64,000 nt of DNA. Source: Pithys albifrons albifrons. Its lineage: Eukaryota; Chordata; Aves; Passeriformes; Thamnophilidae. Positions 59,149-64,000 of this stretch are shown here, one piece after another. The stretch covers positions 23,530,865-23,594,864 of the forward strand of contig NC_092464.1 in NCBI RefSeq assembly GCF_047495875.1, given 5' to 3'. Below the pieces are notes generated by a model. The model searched no databases and had not been told where the DNA came from. It saw only the letters and a list, made by a program, of their open reading frames with translations. Positions within the stretch are counted from its first letter, which is position 1. Each line of letters begins with the position of its first letter. The position numbers and the translations under genes are program-made.

Positions 59149-61203
59149 CAAGAAATTTCCTGATTTCATTTTTCAGTTTGGATTCAAAGTATGTTAAGGA
59201 ATGTGGGTTTATTACCACAGAAGAATATCAGGAAATAAATCCACTGTAGGCACTTCATTAAATCTAATTTTTATACAGGCATTATGCTAGACTTGCTCTT
59301 ATTTTTTCCATCCCAGACTATGGATTTTTTTCAGGTATAAATACATAATGTTTATACAAATGCACAGTGGGGACAGCAGGAAAGATGCTTCCAAGACAGA
59401 AAATGGTCATTCAGTATTTTCACCATTTCTAAATGGCGTGGTCTTTGTTCTCTCGGATCCTTTCCACATCTGTGAAGTACGTACATTTCTAAGTCAGAGT
59501 AATTACTATTCCTACTGGCAATTATTTAATCTTTCTAGGGCCTGTTAATGCAAAGTGCTGATCTCCTTAATTCCCTTGCACTGTGGAGGTCTGAGAGCAC
59601 TCAAAAAATAAAATCCCTATTCTGTACACACACTGTGTTCTGCACTCCTTTGTACCTCTCTATATCCATGATGACCTTGGTAAAAGGATTTTTGGTTGTT
59701 TTGTGGTTCCTCATTTGCTGATTTTTAAAAAAGTTACAGCAATCAAAAGCATCATCTAACTGGACAACCAAAACTGGCTTACATACCCCAAAACCAAGTA
59801 GTTGGATTTTATGCTAGTGAGGTGTGGAATCGTTAGAGCAGCAAAATACATCACCTCTGGGATCATATTGGCATACAAGGTACGCTCTGGACAAAATGCT
59901 CTGACCTGTGGGCTAGGCTGGAATTAAAACTATTTGCTCAGGCCATTAGACTTGTTGGAGATGTCTGGTCATGGATACCAGGTTCTCTGTTGCTTCTTTA
60001 AAATACACTGTCCTTCGTACCATTCTGTGCACAAAAGTTTTTTGGCTATGGCCAGGCTGCATTATGCCCTTCCACAGATACTCAACCAGACATGTTCCCC
60101 TCCCTGATGATCTGAAATTGTTGTTACAGTTTAACTTTCATGACAGACTTCTTTGGAGCAAAAATGGATGTTAAAGCTTTAATAATACACTTAAGATGAC
60201 CTAATATTTTCGTTTTCTTAGCAGAAGAATACAGGAAGGACCCTGACATGTCTTGCCAAGTCTGAATCAATTCCATTATTCTTTAGGATTTGTGAAATGA
60301 CTGTGTTTAAATATAAGTGATATGGGACTAAGTAACTCCTGTGCTTTGCATGTATTGGTGAGTTTTAAGGCTGGTAGCTGCTAACAGTAAGTGTGATAAA
60401 TTGAGAAGTTCAGAGAGCACTGATGAGGATATTGACATCCATTCAGATAAAGCTTTGATGCTGTAAACTGAGTTGTGTAAGCATAAAACAAAAGGATTTG
60501 TACAGAAAGTATCAGTGATAGTTACTGTAGCTTTAAAAATGCTGGGCACATTAAATGTCTGTGGAGTTGGAAAGACTATTGAGAGTAGAAACAAAATTTC
60601 ATTGTATTTTTTGTTTGCACACAGACTTCAATAACTAATTTTCATGCTGCAATTTGATAGGGCACAGTCTTGTGCTGTGGAGAGCTAATCACAGTTTACT
60701 GGGAGAAACATGTCTTGAAAACATGGCATTAATCTCTGCTATGGTGGACAGGGGTCTGATTATTATGGAAAGCAGCCAGTGCATAAACAATGATGATCTC
60801 TGACATCTTAATATGTGGGAATATTTCTGAGCCTGAATAAGAACTGTGTTCCTAAGGTTAGCTGGGGGTGGCTCTATGTCATCTAAACCCCTAACCTTGG
60901 TCATTTTAACAGATTATAATAGTGAAAATAAAATGGTCGTAATTTTATTTGACATTTAAAGAGTCAGAAAAAAACTTGTATTTTATCTGCCTGCTTTGAG
61001 ATCTCAGATTACTTTCTAGCTAACAAATACTCCAAGTACTATGAAGATAGTTAAAGCTAAAAGTTGTCCTGGTCTTTAAGCTTTCTCCAGGCCTCAGCCT
61101 TGGTCCTCTCCATTTATGTTTGCACCTGTGCACACAGACACACGTGCACATGTGTCCTGCTCAGTAAATGACTTAGGGATAATCTAAATAATGCATCTGA
61201 AAG

Positions 61204-61221
61204 TTCTGAAGTACTTCAGAA
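61204..61221. repeat. Perfect 18-bp palindrome
   Basis: The sequence ttctgaagtacttcagaa equals its own reverse complement. It could be a dimeric protein site or chance. Confidence 0.8.
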
Positions 61222-63499
61222 GTGTTTCAGTAACTTTGTGTTACCTCTGTGTTTCACTTTGATGTGAAGGATGCTGTAATCTTGAGAGGGTCTTCAGGTA
61301 TCACCAAAGAAACCCAGTCATTCGGAATCTCTGTGAAAATCAATTATCTGCCCTCAAATAGGAGGACAGTTTGTGGAAATTCTGAAGAAGTGTTAGTTGC
61401 TATTTCAATAAAAATCTTGAGGTTTCATCTGGATTAGAAGCCCCATGTTACAGGTTGTTGGACAAAGACACTAAATGATGGACATGACCACCTGACACAG
61501 GACTTGGAGATAATGTTTTCACTATTTATTCTTTTGCTACAATACTTTCAGAAATATGTAGATTTGCTGCACTAAAGCACATCCAACCACCAATCGTATC
61601 ACTGGACTCATATCTCCAAGAACACAATTAAAGTGGGCATTTACTATGTCATATCTGCATGAGTAGAGATGCAGCAGTATTCCAAAACAAGCTACTTTCT
61701 TACCAGTCTTGTGTCCAAATCTTCCTGATTTTTGTGTATTATTCTCTCAATTGTTATTAAATCTCCCATTTTTCTTAGTCTGGATTCTTATCAACTTTTT
61801 CTCTCCAGCCATTTGTCCTAGATTCAGAGTCCTACCTAAATAATTGAGCAAGATAAGTCTTTGGATCAACAACTACACTTAAGTTTTCACTTTTCCTACA
61901 TTCTCAATTGCTATTTAGGACTGATTCTTCATTCTGGAAAGTTAAATAGAGATTTATCAGAAGGTAATGTCAGTGAGTAAAGTAGGAGAAGGTAATATAT
62001 GGTCACAATAGAAGATTAATGAAGTGACCATGACCATGACCATGGTGATGATCAAGGAGAAGAAGTCTACTTGTTAGGAAGGTGGAGAAAACGTGAGAAG
62101 GCGATGTCATGTTCACGGTGCATCAGTTTCCTTACAGTACTGTTTTACGTGAAAGAAAGTTAAATATTTAATCTTGAGCTGATGGTATAGGAGCCTGAAC
62201 CTCCCAATGTTCAACAGATGATCAGATACAATAGAGAGTAGTATACCTGAAAGGTGCCTTTATAAGACAATGGAAGCATCTGCTGAGCACTGATTTTCAA
62301 AAGAGAATCCCTAAAGTCAGGATGAAAAGAAGTAAGGGTCTCTCCTTAAGGAGAAAGCAGAATACAAAAAGAAATGGCGAGAAAACAGCATTCAGAGGAA
62401 ATAAAGCATAAGACAGAATTTGCAGAGACTGACAGGTACTTCATGGATTTATTAAAAAATTACGAGTCTATTACTCACAAAACCACTGCAGAGCTGGTGT
62501 TCTGACTTCGGAATTCTACTTTGCTTCCCAGGTGATCAATAAATATAGATGTGGTTTAGAAATATGATATGCCTACTTGCATCTTAACAGCTGATTGGTA
62601 GCCAAGTTGTTTTCAAAAGATTGTCTTCATTTAGAGTAGGGTTGGGCTGAGAGACTGAAGTCCTTTGTCACAAACACATGAACATACTGTATATGAGAAT
62701 ATATGGCTTTTCAAACTTTCATAGCAGTTTTTCCTATGGAGTTTCACCGAAGCCTGTCAACAATTTGGTACATGCTGAATCAGTGTCTTGTTTACTTACA
62801 TCTACATTGATGCCAGCGAATGTTCCCAGGCGATGTGGAAGTCTGCTGTTAAACTGTTAGAGCAGCCTCTGGTATGCCTTTTTAGTTCATGACAACTAGC
62901 ACTTACCAGTAATTAATTCCCTGGCATGGCTAGGAAGTTAGTGTGAGTCAGGGACTGTTCCCTGTGAAAAGAAGGAAGTTCCCATCTCATGTACTGGAGG
63001 ATGGAAGTGGAAGGGTACTGCAGTAGCACTACAGGATAGTGATGGTGTCTCAGCCAGACAGCAGTCTGGAGCACATTTAAATTACTGGTATAGATGTAGT
63101 CTTCAAGCATTTGAGTACTTGAAGAAAGGAGAGGGATCTGTAAAGGAAAATTAATTTCAAATTTCTTCTCCTCTTTTGCCAAAACTAAATTGTGTTATTT
63201 GTTGTTTCCTAAAGTCTGTGGTATCTAGAACCAAGAGAAGCAGAATTGTCAGTGTTTTCACCATTCTTTAAACAAAATTACATTAAGCTGAAAAGTTAAA
63301 TAACCAATTATATACACAAGGGAACCCAAGGTGAGCACTGGTGAAAGGCATAACCATTTAATATAGAAGTCCAGTGTTTCAGACAATGCTACCTGTTAAA
63401 ATTACATTTTCTGTTCATGCTCAGTAGGGAGTTTAGAAAACAGCATCTTGCCTTCCTCTTTATACAACTTGTGCACTTCTAAAGCAGATGCTTTTGGAA

Positions 63500-63531
63500 G
63501 GGAGGAGAGGGGAGGGGATGGAGAGGGGGGG
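63500..63531 (+). other. G-quadruplex-forming motif
   Basis: Four G runs (63500-63502, 63509-63512, 63514-63517, 63525-63531) are separated by loops of 6, 1 and 7 bases, meeting the usual G3+N1-7 rule. They lie on the coding strand of an intron, so pre-mRNA could fold the same way. Confidence 0.75.
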
Positions 63532-64000
63532 AATTGAAGTAATTTTTCTCATGACATCTGGCATACAAAATCCCAAAGTTTAGGTCATGTATATGATAAA
63601 ACTCCAGTGGTGAATGAAGTTCAGTGAAAACTCTTAATTTCACATTAGTGCTGCAAATATTATAGTGCTTGAAAATTTGCTTGTCAACATGGATGCTTGT
63701 CTTTTTATCTTTACTAAACTTTTACTAAATTTTTTACTAACAAAATTTAAATATTTTTAGCATTGAGTCTTTAACAAAATAGCATATGAGTCTTACATAC
63801 CACAATACAGTGTTAGTCACGTTAGACTTAATTTAATTGTAAAGAAAACCCTTTTAAAGAAGTCATGAATTAGACTTTTCAAAATATTAATTATGTTGAT
63901 GTTTAAATATTTGCACTTAGGCTAATCACATTTCATTTTAAATAGAGAAGAACATTAATCAAGGAATGCATATTAGCCATCATGTTTTGATTAACAACTC

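Larger units (their letters stand above)
57842..64000 (+). other. CDK14: CDK14 intron, 5' part (3' end outside window)
   Basis: The intron begins gtaggc in phase 1 and is not closed within the window; no sequence encoding the following CDK14 exon (ERFTLYSSKN in vertebrates) was seen before 64000. Contents are a decayed CR1 tail near 58.5 kb, a CTCF-type motif at 59134-59148, an 18-bp palindrome at 61204-61221, a (tgacca)3 run at 62025-62042 and a G-quadruplex motif at 63500-63531. The rest is AT-rich with no gene recognised. Confidence 0.88.

Overview
This is vertebrate, almost certainly bird, nuclear DNA: AT-rich, intron-dominated, with CR1 (chicken-repeat-type) LINE fragments and solo endogenous-retrovirus LTRs resembling those of songbirds. 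The one gene I can support is a + strand protein kinase gene, CDK14 (PFTK1). Four consecutive internal coding exons are present at 6946-7069, 29007-29127, 40020-40113 and 57778-57841. Their splice sites are canonical and their phases mesh exactly (0/1, 1/0, 0/0, 0/1), giving 403 nt. Together they encode the kinase domain from just before the HRD catalytic loop, through DFG, the activation segment and helix F, to the start of the CDK insert region. The start codon, PFTAIRE helix, glycine loop, C-terminal lobe and UTRs lie outside the window.

Layout. 1-6945 is the 3' part of an upstream intron with no recognised gene or repeat. 7070-29006 is a 21.9 kb intron that splits the DFG glycine codon. 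It holds a long but dead sense-strand CR1 (10.4-11.9 kb), a decayed CR1 patch (12.9-13.5 kb), a solo LTR at 21653-22282 with a 5-bp target-site duplication, and a second solo LTR at 26503-27122. 29128-40019 is a 10.9 kb intron with a third solo LTR at 30163-30788. This LTR belongs to the same family as the second but lies in the opposite orientation, so the activation-loop exon is bracketed by an inverted LTR pair. 40114-57777 is a 17.7 kb intron with a near-perfect 46-bp palindrome and an antisense CR1 tail. 57842-64000 is the start of the next intron, with a decayed CR1 tail, a consensus-matching CTCF-type motif and a G-quadruplex motif.

Nearly all other reading frames of 60-110 codons are chance ORFs in AT-rich intron. 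Two were kept as weak candidates: a 91-codon frame with two hydrophobic segments at 7939-8214, and antisense frames at 53.4-54.0 kb that might be a decayed pseudogene. I found no convincing new biological system. The best second looks are the inverted LTR pair around an exon, the tandem splice acceptor at 6946/6961, the 46-bp palindrome and the CTCF-type site.
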